Assembly (NCBI GenBank): GCA_903924465.1
Contig: CAIYBN010000007.1
Coordinates: forward strand, 18,989 to 82,988
Direction of reading: 5' to 3'
Origin: an uncultured Myxococcales bacterium
Lineage (GTDB): Bacteria > Myxococcota_A > UBA9042
Length of the DNA stretch: 64,000 nt
Shown: in pieces, positions 1 through 9,951 of the stretch
Numbering within the stretch: the stretch's first letter is position 1
Layout: every line of letters begins with the position of its first letter
The notes under the pieces: model-generated
Seen by the model: the letters and a program-made list of their open reading frames with translations, nothing else
The model's database searches: none
What the model was told of the DNA's origin: nothing
Made by a program: the position numbers and the translations under genes

Positions 1-961
<961 letters not shown>

Positions 962-974
<13 letters not shown>

Positions 975-2173
975 CGCGCCATTTGCCAACGCAAAAGCGG
1001 CGGTGTCACCAGTGTGGTGGCGATGACCATGACGAGCACTGCGCCGTAGGTTTGCGCGCTGATGACGGGCCGACCGTCGATGTGCAAGCCTTGGCCGATG
1101 CTGGCGAAGATCAAGCCGACTTCACCGCGCGGAATCATGCCGATGCCGACGGCGAGACCGTTGACCCCGCGTCCAGCGCCCAAGCCGGCGACAACCTTGC
1201 CGAGGACAGCCACGACGGTCAGCGCCAGTGCCAGCGCCGGTACACCGGGGGCCAAGAACGCAGTGAGGTCGGTGCGCAGGCCCATGAGCACGAAGAAAAC
1301 GGGCACGAACAGTTCAGCGATTGGCGCGACCAGTCTGTCCAAACCGAGTTCGCCGCGTGACGTGAAGTCGCGGTAGTGCGCATCCTCCAGCACGAGTCCG
1401 GCTGCGAAGGCTCCGACTATCGGCGCGAGACCGGCAGCTGACGCCAGCCAGGCCAGCGCAAAACACAAGCCGAGTCCGGCAGCCAGAAGCGCCCCGGAGG
1501 CGCGCAGACGCGACGCGGCGCGCATGACGTGCGGTGCCAGCCAGACACCGAGGGTCAGAGAGACGGCCAGAAAGCCGACGGCCTTGCCGCAAACCAGCAG
1601 CACGTCCAGCGGCTGTGGGACACCGCCTGAAGCCATGGCGCCCGTGACAATCGCCAGCAGCACCAGACCCAGCACGTCGTCGATGATGGCAGCGCCCAGA
1701 ATCAGCCGAGCGATCTTCGTTTGGCCGCATCCCAGGTCGCGCAAGACCCGCGCGGTGATGCCAACGCTCGTCGCCGACAAGGTCGCGCCGAGAAACGCAT
1801 GGACGGTCATCGGTTCCTGGGGCAGCAGCGCGTGCGCCACCAGCCAGCCAAGCCCGAGCGGCACAAGCACGCCGATCGTCGCCACGCGCGTGGCAGCGAC
1901 ACCGACAGTCAGCATCTGCCGCACGGTCGATTCCAGGCCGACCTGGAACAGCAGCAGCAGGACGCCCAGGCGCGCCAACAGATCGAGCGATGCATCCGTG
2001 CGCATGTGCTGCAGGATCGCCACGGGTAAGGCGCCGAGCACGAGGCCGGCTACCAATTCGCCCAGCACGGCCGGCTGACGCAGGCGGACCGCGAGGTGGC
2101 CAGCCAGTCGCGCGGCAAACAGCACAATCGTCAGTTGCAGACAGAGCAGGACGACGGGATCGTGCCCTTCCAT
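962..2173 (-). CDS. CPA2-family cation/proton antiporter (KefB/Na+:H+ type)
   Basis: A 403-residue integral membrane protein with about 12 hydrophobic segments. It fits the monovalent cation:proton antiporter-2 family: an early [13 protein letters not shown] segment, [11 protein letters not shown], and a [15 protein letters not shown] segment holding the paired aspartates of the transport site. It ends after the last helix, with no C-terminal RCK/TrkA-N domain, so a KefB-like nucleotide-gated channel is less likely than a plain Na+ or K+/H+ exchanger. The ATG at 2173 was chosen because it starts [10 protein letters not shown] directly before the first helix and lies 1 nt after the dapF stop; the upstream frame extension is Cys-rich and unlike the family. 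Last gene of the minus-strand run; its stop overlaps the clpB 3' end. Confidence 0.88.
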
Positions 2174-2174
2174 G

Positions 2175-3038
2175 TCAAACTTCGCCAGACAGCAGTCGCG
2201 GCAGGCTGATGACGCCATCGTAGACGTGCACGGCGGGCCCGCGCATCGTTGCTCGGCCATCGTCGGCTACCGTGACGGAGAGCCAGCCCCCCGGCAACTT
2301 GACAGCGATTTCGCAGTTGCGCGGCAGTCGGCCGGTCTCCACCGCCGCGATCACCGAGGCCGTCGCACCCGTGCCACACGCCAACGTCCAGCCGGAGCCG
2401 CGCTCGTAGACGTCCACCCGCATGCGCGGCCGATCGCCCGCGAGTACCTGCGCGAACGAGATGTTGGCTTGGTGCGGAAACAGCGCATGGCCGCCCAGAA
2501 GCGGGCCAAGGCGTGCGCGCTCGGTGTCGGATATCGAATCAAAAGTCACCGCATGCGGGTTGCCCAAGCTCAACGCGGTCAGGCGTACCGTGCAATCGGC
2601 CAGCACCACCGGCTGATCGATCATGCGCTCCGGGTGAGCCAATGGGATTTCGGCAGGCGCAAAAGTGGCGACGCCCATCTGCACATCCACGGTGGCCACC
2701 TGGCCTTGTGCATCGCGCTTGGCCACACAGTGCAGATCACCGTTGCCCGTCCTGACGGTCAGCGCGTTCGCATCCAGCAGATGGCGGTCCAGCAGGTATT
2801 TGACGAAACAACGCAGGCCGTTGCCGCACATTTCTGCGACGCTGCCGTCGGCATTCACGACGGTCATTTCCGGTTTCTGGAGCGAACCCGTCCAGACCAG
2901 CACGCCGTCGGCGCCGATGCCACGGTGGCGATCGCACAACTTCTGGCCCACGGTGCCCGGAAACCGCACGTCCAACTCGCGGCCGTCCACGAGCACGAAA
3001 TCGTTGCCCAAACCGTGATACTTGCTGAACGCCAACAC
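2175..3038 (-). CDS. dapF: Diaminopimelate epimerase
   Basis: 287 residues from a GTG start, normal length for DapF, a cytosolic PLP-independent racemase converting LL- to meso-diaminopimelate for lysine and peptidoglycan. Both halves of the pseudo-symmetric fold are visible: the first catalytic cysteine in AEMCGNGLRCF (Cys71) and the second in TLACGTGATAS near residue 230. The N-terminal FSKYHGLGNDF is the conserved substrate loop. On the minus strand a GAGG element lies about 9 nt upstream of the GTG. The gene begins 6 nt after the MAPEG gene stop and ends 1 nt before the antiporter start, consistent with one transcription unit. Confidence 0.96.
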   Translation of the reverse strand: MLAFSKYHGLGNDFVLVDGRELDVRFPGTVGQKLCDRHRGIGADGVLVWTGSLQKPEMTVVNADGSVAEMCGNGLRCFVKYLLDRHLLDANALTVRTGNGDLHCVAKRDAQGQVATVDVQMGVATFAPAEIPLAHPERMIDQPVVLADCTVRLTALSLGNPHAVTFDSISDTERARLGPLLGGHALFPHQANISFAQVLAGDRPRMRVDVYERGSGWTLACGTGATASVIAAVETGRLPRNCEIAVKLPGGWLSVTVADDGRATMRGPAVHVYDGVISLPRLLSGEV

Positions 3039-3044
3039 GATGAA

Positions 3045-3434
3045 CTACCTCAGGACCGGCAGCAGGAACAGCGCGCCCGTGAGCGCCAGGCCGATGGTCC
3101 AAACGGCGGAGCGCAAGGTGGCGAGATCGGCCAGATACATGGCCACGTACACGCACCGGACGACGATGAACGCGATGCACAGCTGGGTCATGAGCGCCGG
3201 ATTGCCGCCCCCGAGATGGGCGACGAACACGGCCGCGGCAAACCCCGGCAACGCTTCCAGCGAATTGTAGTGGGCGGACTTGGCGCGCAAACCGAAGCCC
3301 TGCAGCGTCTGGGCCTGACGCCGCGGCAGGTGGTTGTCGTAGCCACCGTTCCGGTGCATCCACACGACGGCGAGCCAGGACGGCGGATAGGCCATGAGCC
3401 ACACAATTGCGATGCACCAAAAGGGAATCGTCAT
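3045..3434 (-). CDS. MAPEG-family membrane protein
   Basis: 129 residues, four predicted membrane helices. The signature is the helix-1/2 loop with RRQAQTLQGFGLRAKSAHYNSLEALPGFAAAV, given here only as a location (residues ~38-68), where the Asn-x-x-Glu pair and flanking basic residues match the MAPEG superfamily (membrane-associated eicosanoid/glutathione metabolism proteins). Bacterial members are mostly of unknown substrate; some act as glutathione transferases. The ATG at 3434 was preferred over an in-frame start 11 codons earlier because GGAGG lies 6 nt upstream. Sits between the lipoprotein gene and dapF on the same strand. Confidence 0.72.
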   Translation of the reverse strand: MTIPFWCIAIVWLMAYPPSWLAVVWMHRNGGYDNHLPRRQAQTLQGFGLRAKSAHYNSLEALPGFAAAVFVAHLGGGNPALMTQLCIAFIVVRCVYVAMYLADLATLRSAVWTIGLALTGALFLLPVLR

Positions 3435-3512
3435 GGCCAGCCTCCGAGGCGAGAAGTGTAGGCACACAGGTGCGTGAACGGCAAATCTGTTGCGATCCCG
3501 CCAACGGCGCTT

Positions 3513-4238
3513 CTACAGGTCCAACCGCACTTGCGCGCGCACATCGCCCAGCACTTCCAGCGTCGCCCGCCGATTGCCTTCGCGTTCCAGGCGCTTCTCC
3601 AAGTCCGCCGGGAGCCCAATGCGCGCCTGCCCGGTGGCGTCGATCGGAGCCTCCAACTGCGCGCCGTCGGGCAGGGTCAGCCGCACTTGACCGTTCACAG
3701 CGGGCGTCTGGCCGCAGACCTGCTCTGGACCTTCCTTGCGCAACGTGCGTTCACCCAGCGATTCCTCGTGCGTACCGACCTGCAGGTGATCGTAAATCGC
3801 GCCGGCAAGCAAGCCCGCGCCCAGTGTCGTGATCGCCGCACCGTAGGCATAGTTGCTCGGCGCGTTGTCGGCGCTTGAATCGAGATCGACCGGTGACGCG
3901 GCTGTCCAGGCGATGAGCCCCAGACCGCCGGCCGCGAACAGGCTGCCGAAGACCCATTCCAGGGTCAGCGAGTTGCCGTCGGGACGCCGTTCGATGTGGC
4001 GAAATCCCTCGGCGCGTTGCTCCTGCACGTCGGCGCACCGCTGCACCCGGCTCACCTGCGCGCGCACCGCGTCGCCGTCGCGCTGGCCGACAATCGCCAT
4101 GCGCTCACCCAGTTGCACCCGCACGGTCCGCGGCGGTTCGAGCGGCTGTGCACGCAAGCTCACCTGTTCGATGAGCCGCGCACATCCGGCCACGGTCCAC
4201 AACTGCAAGAGGAGCAGGAACGTCGCAATCGGGCGCAT
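3513..4238 (-). CDS. Hypothetical lipoprotein with two hydrophobic segments
   Basis: 241 residues. The N-terminus is a lipoprotein signal: a hydrophobic LLLLQLW stretch then VAGC as lipobox, so the mature protein should be acylated on Cys19. Two further hydrophobic stretches, around VFGSLFAAGGLGLIAW and the glycine-rich AAITTLGAGLLAGAIY, resemble a helical hairpin in the middle. The C-terminal ~80 residues look like a small beta domain (VRLTLPDGAQLEAPID). The family is not recognised. The ATG directly abuts the aroC stop codon, so the two are probably co-transcribed. Confidence 0.65.
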   Translation of the reverse strand: MRPIATFLLLLQLWTVAGCARLIEQVSLRAQPLEPPRTVRVQLGERMAIVGQRDGDAVRAQVSRVQRCADVQEQRAEGFRHIERRPDGNSLTLEWVFGSLFAAGGLGLIAWTAASPVDLDSSADNAPSNYAYGAAITTLGAGLLAGAIYDHLQVGTHEESLGERTLRKEGPEQVCGQTPAVNGQVRLTLPDGAQLEAPIDATGQARIGLPADLEKRLEREGNRRATLEVLGDVRAQVRLDL

Positions 4239-5333
4239 TTACAACCGTCCAGGTCGGAGCGAGAGGTCGGCCAGAACGAGCGCCACGCACGCTTCCACAA
4301 CCGGCACGGCACGTGAAATGACGCAGGGATCATGTCGGCCGGTGACCGTCAACCACTGCGGCGGACCCTCCGGACCGATCGCGAGTTGGGGCTGTGGAAT
4401 CGTGGCCACGGGCTTGAACAGGACGTCCACGCGCAGCGGCATGCCGGTGGAGATGCCGCCCAGTACCCCGCCGTGGTGATTGGTCGTCGTGGCAATGCGG
4501 CCGTCGGCCAGCCGCGTGAAGGGATCGTTGTGCTGGCTGCCGCGCATCTGCACCGCGGCCATGCCGTCGCCAAAGAGCACCCCGCGCACTGCGGGCAGGG
4601 ATCCCAGGGCGTGCGCCAGCATGCCGGTCAGTTTGTCAAAGACCGGATCACCCAAGCCGGGCGGCAGGTCCGTGACGACGCAGCGAACGACGCCACCCAG
4701 GCTGTCATGGGCAAGTTGCGCCGCTTGAATTTCGGCCACCATCCGGTCACTGGCGTCCGAATCGGGGCAGCGAACGGGACTGGCATCGACCTGCGCGCGG
4801 TCGACCGGCGGCTCGAAATCGGTCGCGATTGCACCGATCTGTTGGGCCCACGCGACGATCCCCGGCTTGGGACGGTTGTCGCGTAACGCGAGCGCGTCCA
4901 GCAGTGCTTCGGCGACCGCACCGGCAGCGACGCGGCCGACGGTCTCGCGGGCGCTGGCCCGACCACCGCCCCGCGGGTCGCGATGGCCGAAACGGGCATG
5001 CCATGTGACGTCGGCATGGCCCGGCCGGAACTGATCGTGCCACGCCTCGTAGTCCTTGGCCAGCGCGTTGGTGTTTTCGACAACGATGGCAATCGGCGTA
5101 CCGAGCGTTAGTCCCTGATACACGCCGGACAGGATTCGCGGCTGATCCAGTTCGCGACGCGGGCTGGTCAGGATGCTTTGCCCGGGACGCCGCCGCTCCA
5201 GCGCTCGCGCGATGGCTTCAATCTCCAGCGGCACGCCAGCCGGACAGCCGTCGACCACGCAGCCCACGCTGGGTCCATGCGACTCGCCAAAGGTCGTCAC
5301 CACGAAGCTTTGACCAAAACTGGAACCGGCCAT
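4239..5333 (-). CDS. aroC: Chorismate synthase
   Basis: 364 residues, the usual length. AroC removes phosphate from 5-enolpyruvylshikimate-3-phosphate to give chorismate, using reduced FMN, in the cytosol. Supporting motifs: the start SSFGQSFVVTTFGESHGPS, the FRPGHADVTW stretch, and the family signature in GGGRASARETVGRVAAGA. The frame is open much further upstream, but the ATG at 5333 gives the conserved N-terminus. This start lies 2 nt after the SpoIID gene stop, and the stop abuts the next lipoprotein gene, suggesting a tightly packed operon. Confidence 0.96.
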   Translation of the reverse strand: MAGSSFGQSFVVTTFGESHGPSVGCVVDGCPAGVPLEIEAIARALERRRPGQSILTSPRRELDQPRILSGVYQGLTLGTPIAIVVENTNALAKDYEAWHDQFRPGHADVTWHARFGHRDPRGGGRASARETVGRVAAGAVAEALLDALALRDNRPKPGIVAWAQQIGAIATDFEPPVDRAQVDASPVRCPDSDASDRMVAEIQAAQLAHDSLGGVVRCVVTDLPPGLGDPVFDKLTGMLAHALGSLPAVRGVLFGDGMAAVQMRGSQHNDPFTRLADGRIATTTNHHGGVLGGISTGMPLRVDVLFKPVATIPQPQLAIGPEGPPQWLTVTGRHDPCVISRAVPVVEACVALVLADLSLRPGRL

Positions 5334-5335
5334 GG

Positions 5336-6994
5336 TCAGTACACCTTCTCGATCTTCACAGACTTGTAGTACGCCTGCAGAATTTGTTGAAAATTCTGGC
5401 CCGCCTTGGCGCGGCCAAAAGCGCCGGTCTGGTCCATCCCGACGCCGTGGCCAAAGCCGGCGCCAGTGAAGACCCAGCTTTGCGGGATGCCGTCGGCGCC
5501 GATCGTCCCAGGTTTCACGATGAACAGCGAGGAACGCAGGCCTTTGGGTCCGGCCGAGCCACCCAGCGCCTTGCGGATGTGCAGCTCCCCCGACAGCTTC
5601 TTCTTCTGACCATCGGCCAGCGTCAACTCCACTTCGATCGCGCGGCCCGAAACCCCGCGCTGCGAGACTCGAATCTGCTGGATCGCCTTGGCCAACTGCG
5701 CACTCTCGCGGATTTCCGTGGCACTCTTCTCGGTGCGCCAGCGACACGCTTCGCCGTTCAAACCCGACGCCGCGGCCCAGCTTTCATCCTTGCCGGCCAG
5801 CAGTGCTGCGACAGCCTCTTCGGTCGCGCCGCCGGCCAACGGATCCTTGCCACCCGGCACCACGTCCGCGACGCCGCGCAACGCTTCCTGCGGCCGTCCC
5901 GGCCAAACCAGCTCATTGTTCTCCGTGTGTCCGCCGGAAACGGCATGATAATACGCGTCGATGAGGCGACCATCGGCGTTGACCATCACCAGTCCGCGGG
6001 TGTCCTGCACGGCCTGGGCAATGCGTGCGCTCACCTTGCCGGCACCCGTATAGGCTTGGCAATGGACTTCCGAGCAAATCGCGAACGGGTCCGTCGCGTG
6101 CCGCGTGCCGACCTTGGCCAGCATGTCGGTCCGCGCTGCCACCGCTTGCGCGCGCAGCGTCGCTTCTGGCGCGGAATGAAAGATCTCGGACGCTACGACG
6201 CCCTCCAGAATTTGCTCCAGTGCTGCCTCGCTGACGACTTCCAAACCGTGGTCATTGCTCGGCACCACGTAGACGCGGCCCGGTAGTTCGCGCTCCACGC
6301 GCTGGCCCTTGCGTGTGCCGACGACGTGCAACATGCCTTTGCCGATGGCCTCGAACCAGAGGACATCCGCCGCACGCATTTCACCACTGCCACTTTTGAC
6401 GGTGAGCGTTGCGCTGGGCGGCTGGCCGACTGTCGCGTGCGTTTGCAAATCCTCGCCAAATTGCAGCTCCAAGCCTTGCGCCGTGGCTTCAGCAGCCGCG
6501 TGGTTGTCAAAGATCGCGTCCAGACACAGCAGCGTCTGACGTGTGTCAAAGGCGCGGCCCTTCAGGCTGTACGTGGCACCGCTGGTCACCGTCTTGATGG
6601 CCATGCCGCGCTCTTTCCACAAGGTGCGTTTTTGCCGCAGCACGTCAAAGTCCCAATCCGGCGCCTGCGCCAGCACCACGTAGTGCTGCAAAATCGCCGG
6701 CTTGGCATCGATCGCCTGCACTTCGACGGTCGCCTGCACGCGGAATTCCACCTGGCCGTCGCCGGTGCCGAGAATGCGCAAACCGCCGGGCGCGGAAATT
6801 TCCACCTTGTCCTGATTGCTGAGCACCGACAGCGGCACGAGCGGATCGCCATCGGCGCCAAGTCGCAGGACATCACGATATAGGCTGGTCGTACGGTCCG
6901 AATGACCGAGCGGGTCGCCCTGCGCAAGTGCCTGCATGGGCAGGAGAAAACCCAACAACAGCAGCAACACGCGCATCGACACCACCCGTTTCAC
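5336..6994 (-). CDS. SpoIID/LytB domain protein
   Basis: 552 residues from a GTG start; an alternative ATG at 6976 would give 546. The signal peptide (MRVLLLLLGFLLPMQALAQ) predicts export. Residues ~240-550 form a SpoIID/LytB domain: LEQILEGVVASEIFHSAP with the conserved Glu, then LRAQAVAARTDM, YYHAVSGGHTEN and the C-terminal GFGHGVGMDQTGA motif. SpoIID-type proteins in spore formers cleave glycan strands stripped of stem peptides; in Gram-negatives the role is presumed to be peptidoglycan remodelling. The N-terminal ~200 residues are unassigned. It lies 54 nt after the response regulator gene and 2 nt before aroC. Confidence 0.85.
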   Translation of the reverse strand: MKRVVSMRVLLLLLGFLLPMQALAQGDPLGHSDRTTSLYRDVLRLGADGDPLVPLSVLSNQDKVEISAPGGLRILGTGDGQVEFRVQATVEVQAIDAKPAILQHYVVLAQAPDWDFDVLRQKRTLWKERGMAIKTVTSGATYSLKGRAFDTRQTLLCLDAIFDNHAAAEATAQGLELQFGEDLQTHATVGQPPSATLTVKSGSGEMRAADVLWFEAIGKGMLHVVGTRKGQRVERELPGRVYVVPSNDHGLEVVSEAALEQILEGVVASEIFHSAPEATLRAQAVAARTDMLAKVGTRHATDPFAICSEVHCQAYTGAGKVSARIAQAVQDTRGLVMVNADGRLIDAYYHAVSGGHTENNELVWPGRPQEALRGVADVVPGGKDPLAGGATEEAVAALLAGKDESWAAASGLNGEACRWRTEKSATEIRESAQLAKAIQQIRVSQRGVSGRAIEVELTLADGQKKKLSGELHIRKALGGSAGPKGLRSSLFIVKPGTIGADGIPQSWVFTGAGFGHGVGMDQTGAFGRAKAGQNFQQILQAYYKSVKIEKVY

Positions 6995-7048
6995 GGTTGG
7001 AGAGTGCCCGCGCCGATCCAGCTTGTCCAGTTGCGACAGCTCGTGCGC

Positions 7049-7705
7049 CTACGACTGGACGACGTTGAGCCGCAGCGCCAGTTTCACCAAGTCGGTCTTG
7101 TTGTGCAGATGCAGCTTTTCCATCAGGTTGGCGCGGTGGCGGTTTGCGGTGTGCGCAGAAATGCCCAAAATTTTGGCAATTTCCGGTCCGGTTCGCCCTT
7201 CCGCGATCAGCGTCAGCACTTCGCGTTCCCGCGGCGACAGCCCCGACAATTCCTGATCTTCCGGCGCAGTCTCCGGGTGCAGCGCCGCTTCGACCACGAG
7301 ATCCGCGACCGATGGATCCAGCCACGTCCGCCCTTCCAGCACGCTGCGCAACGCCGCCACGAGTTCGCGCGCCATCACGCCCTTGGGCAGGTAGCCTTTC
7401 GCACCGAGTTTCAGGGCGCGAATCACGTAGGCGCGATCGGTGTACTGCGAGACGATCGCCACCTTGGTGTGCGGACTGACCGTGTGCAGTTCCGCCAAGA
7501 CGTCCAGCCCGCTCAGGTCGGGCATGGAAATGTCCAGCAGCAGCAAGTCCGGCTGGTGCCGCGCGCATTCCCGCAGCGTTTCGCGCCCGGTTGCCGCCTC
7601 CGCGACAATCAGCGCCTCCGGCATCCGCGCCTCCAGAAGCCCGCGAATTCCTTCGCGAACCAATGTGTGATCGTCCGCCAGAATCACTTTGGGCTGCCAG
7701 GTCAT
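7049..7705 (-). CDS. NarL/FixJ-type response regulator
   Basis: 218 residues. The receiver domain (residues ~1-120) has the acidic pair ILADDH, phospho-acceptor Asp58 in LLLLDISMPD and a conserved Lys near 105 (GAKGYLPKG). A LuxR-type helix-turn-helix follows (residues ~150-215: LSPREREVLTLIAEGRTGPE, then GISAHTANRHRANLM). It is a transcription factor activated by phosphorylation. The gene follows the heme-bearing histidine kinase by 12 nt, so it is the obvious partner. The likely targets are respiratory genes such as the adjacent cytochrome; that is inference from position. Confidence 0.95.
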   Translation of the reverse strand: MTWQPKVILADDHTLVREGIRGLLEARMPEALIVAEAATGRETLRECARHQPDLLLLDISMPDLSGLDVLAELHTVSPHTKVAIVSQYTDRAYVIRALKLGAKGYLPKGVMARELVAALRSVLEGRTWLDPSVADLVVEAALHPETAPEDQELSGLSPREREVLTLIAEGRTGPEIAKILGISAHTANRHRANLMEKLHLHNKTDLVKLALRLNVVQS

Positions 7706-7717
7706 CTTGTCCCCTCG

Positions 7718-9949
7718 CTATGCATGAAAGGGTACGTCAAAGACGATGCGCAGGCCACCGCCCGGCGACGTCTCGAACTCCACGGTACCACCCATCTGGA
7801 CGATGCGCTCGCGCATGCCCAGCAAGCCCCACCGCGGCCGCGGCGCAGTCGTCGTCAACAGCGCCGGGTCCATCCCCTTGCCGTCGTCTTCAATCCAGCC
7901 CATCAACCGACCGGGGCCGTGTCCATTTGCTTCGATGTGCAAGCGCATGGTCACGCGCTTGGCCTGGGCGTGCCGCACGATGTTCGTCGCCGCCTCCTGG
8001 AAGACGCGGTACACGGTGTTCTCCACGTCCTTGGGCACCGCAATCTCGCCACCGACGACGTCCAGGGAGAACTTCAGCCCCGCCGCCGTCAGGATGTTCT
8101 GGCCCGTCGCCCGCACCGCTTCGACCAGACCCATGTCATCCAGCACCGCCGGACGCAGTCGCCGGACCAGCCGGTTGATGCCGTCCAGGATTCGCTTGAC
8201 CAGCGCCTTCGCTTTTTCCAGCTGCGCTTCGACTTCCGGCAGGCCTTCGGTCGGCACGGTCTCCAGCTGTAGCGCCAGCGCGGTCAGTTCCTGCGAGGTT
8301 TCGTCGTGGATCTCCCGGGCAATGTGCTTGCGTTCCTCCGCCTCCGCCTCGAACAAGTGGCGCAGCATCCGGTTCTTGTGCTCCTGCTCGACGCGCAGCT
8401 GTTCGTAGAGCAGGCTGCGTTCCACCAGCGACTGGACTTGCCCACCGATGACCGCCATCGTCGGGCCAATCAGCCGGCTGACGGACTCGCTCGCCTCGGG
8501 CACGCCGATCCAGAGCTCGCCCTCGAGCGTCTCCGGCACACTGATCCGCTGGACATAGAACAGCTTGGTGCCGTGCGTGTCCTCCAAGGCCACGCCGCGC
8601 GCTTCCAGGTCGCCGATCGGCACCTGCACGCGGCCACCGGCGACCGACTCCAGCAGTTCGCCCATCGAACCTTCCGCGCGCAGCGTGATGCCGTGGGCAC
8701 TGAAGAAATCGCTGCCCAATGGACCACCGCGCAGGTGCAACAGCACGGAACTCACGGCCTTGCTCGCTGCCACACCATCTGCCAGCGACATCAGGTTCTG
8801 GCGAATGTCCAACAGCGGTTGAATCGGCTGCGACGTGCGCACCGACGTGGCTGGCGTGTCCGGCTTGACCACCTTCGGCGCGCTTGGCTTGGCGCGAATC
8901 GCTTCAAACGACTGGGCCAATTGGCTGAACTCATCGTGCCCGTTGACCGCTGCGCCATATTCCAGCGCCAGCGCATTCGCCGTGTCCGTCAACTGCCGCA
9001 TCGGCCGCAGGACGCGGCGCGACAGCAGCAGGTAGAAACCGACGAAGCAGCCGAAGATCAGGCACACCAGCGCAGTCGACGCGTACACCGTTTCCACCAT
9101 CGGCGCATACAGCCGCTGGCTGCCCTCGCGCACGGTCACCGTCCAGTCTGTGCCCGGCACCGGCGCCACTGTGGTGATTTCCGCTTCCCGCGCCGACTCA
9201 TCGTGCGGATTCGCGTCGTGGCCTTTTTTGTGGCACGAGTGGCATTGCATCTGCGCCTCGCCGCCCAGCCGCACTTTGTCGGTGAAATACGTGCCATGCA
9301 CCGCCGAGACGTAGCGCTCATCGGCCTGGGTGGAGAACAAGGCAACGCCAATGGAATCCAGCAACTGCAGCCGCGATTGATCGTTGACCAGGAAGTAGCT
9401 GAACACCCGCTGAAAATTCGGCGCGTCCAGACGCAGGTACAGAACGGCTGCGTGCCATTTTTTGTCGGCACCTTCACCGGTCGTGCGGCCCTGGGCAATT
9501 GCAATCCGCGGGTGCTTGTCGAGGCCCTTCCACAGGTCGGTCACCACGGGCTGCTTGGACTTTTCGGCGCGGCGCAGCAGGGCCAACAGCACGTCCGAGG
9601 GCGGCAAGCCCGCGGGACTGGCATCTGCGGCAACCAGTTGTCGGGTCTGGTCAAACACCGCCACGCCGTCGTTGTCCAGCGTGTCGGCGCGGACCGCAGC
9701 CAGTTCGGCCGCGAGCGCCTTGGCGTCCAGATCGGCGCGAGCACCCGCGTCCAGCAGCCGGGTCAGTTGGCTCTTTTCCGCTTCGACCAGGCCACCCACG
9801 ACGCGCGCCACGCTGCGGGCAAACAGCAGGTTCTGGTCGAGCGAGTGGTTGATGGCCCGACGGAATGACCAACTCTCGAAGGTCACGGTCGCGACGATGG
9901 TGATGGCCGAAAGAATGAGAAAGTAGACGAGGAATCGGCGGCGAATCAT
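7718..9949 (-). CDS. Membrane histidine kinase with periplasmic c-type heme motif
   Basis: 743 residues: TM1 (~7-25), a periplasmic sensor of ~260 residues, TM2 (~288-310), a HAMP-like linker, a GAF-like region (~380-490), a HisKA_3 domain with ERKHIAREIHDE (phospho-acceptor His548) and a NarX/DesK-type ATPase (FQEAATNIVRHAQ, IEDDGKGMD, GLLGMRERIVQMGG). The periplasmic part contains CHSCH at 236-240, a standard covalent heme c site, so this is probably a heme-based redox or gas sensor. It begins 2 nt after the multiheme cytochrome stop and ends 12 nt before the regulator gene. The signal sensed is unknown. Confidence 0.93.
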   Translation of the reverse strand: MIRRRFLVYFLILSAITIVATVTFESWSFRRAINHSLDQNLLFARSVARVVGGLVEAEKSQLTRLLDAGARADLDAKALAAELAAVRADTLDNDGVAVFDQTRQLVAADASPAGLPPSDVLLALLRRAEKSKQPVVTDLWKGLDKHPRIAIAQGRTTGEGADKKWHAAVLYLRLDAPNFQRVFSYFLVNDQSRLQLLDSIGVALFSTQADERYVSAVHGTYFTDKVRLGGEAQMQCHSCHKKGHDANPHDESAREAEITTVAPVPGTDWTVTVREGSQRLYAPMVETVYASTALVCLIFGCFVGFYLLLSRRVLRPMRQLTDTANALALEYGAAVNGHDEFSQLAQSFEAIRAKPSAPKVVKPDTPATSVRTSQPIQPLLDIRQNLMSLADGVAASKAVSSVLLHLRGGPLGSDFFSAHGITLRAEGSMGELLESVAGGRVQVPIGDLEARGVALEDTHGTKLFYVQRISVPETLEGELWIGVPEASESVSRLIGPTMAVIGGQVQSLVERSLLYEQLRVEQEHKNRMLRHLFEAEAEERKHIAREIHDETSQELTALALQLETVPTEGLPEVEAQLEKAKALVKRILDGINRLVRRLRPAVLDDMGLVEAVRATGQNILTAAGLKFSLDVVGGEIAVPKDVENTVYRVFQEAATNIVRHAQAKRVTMRLHIEANGHGPGRLMGWIEDDGKGMDPALLTTTAPRPRWGLLGMRERIVQMGGTVEFETSPGGGLRIVFDVPFHA

Positions 9950-9951
9950 GG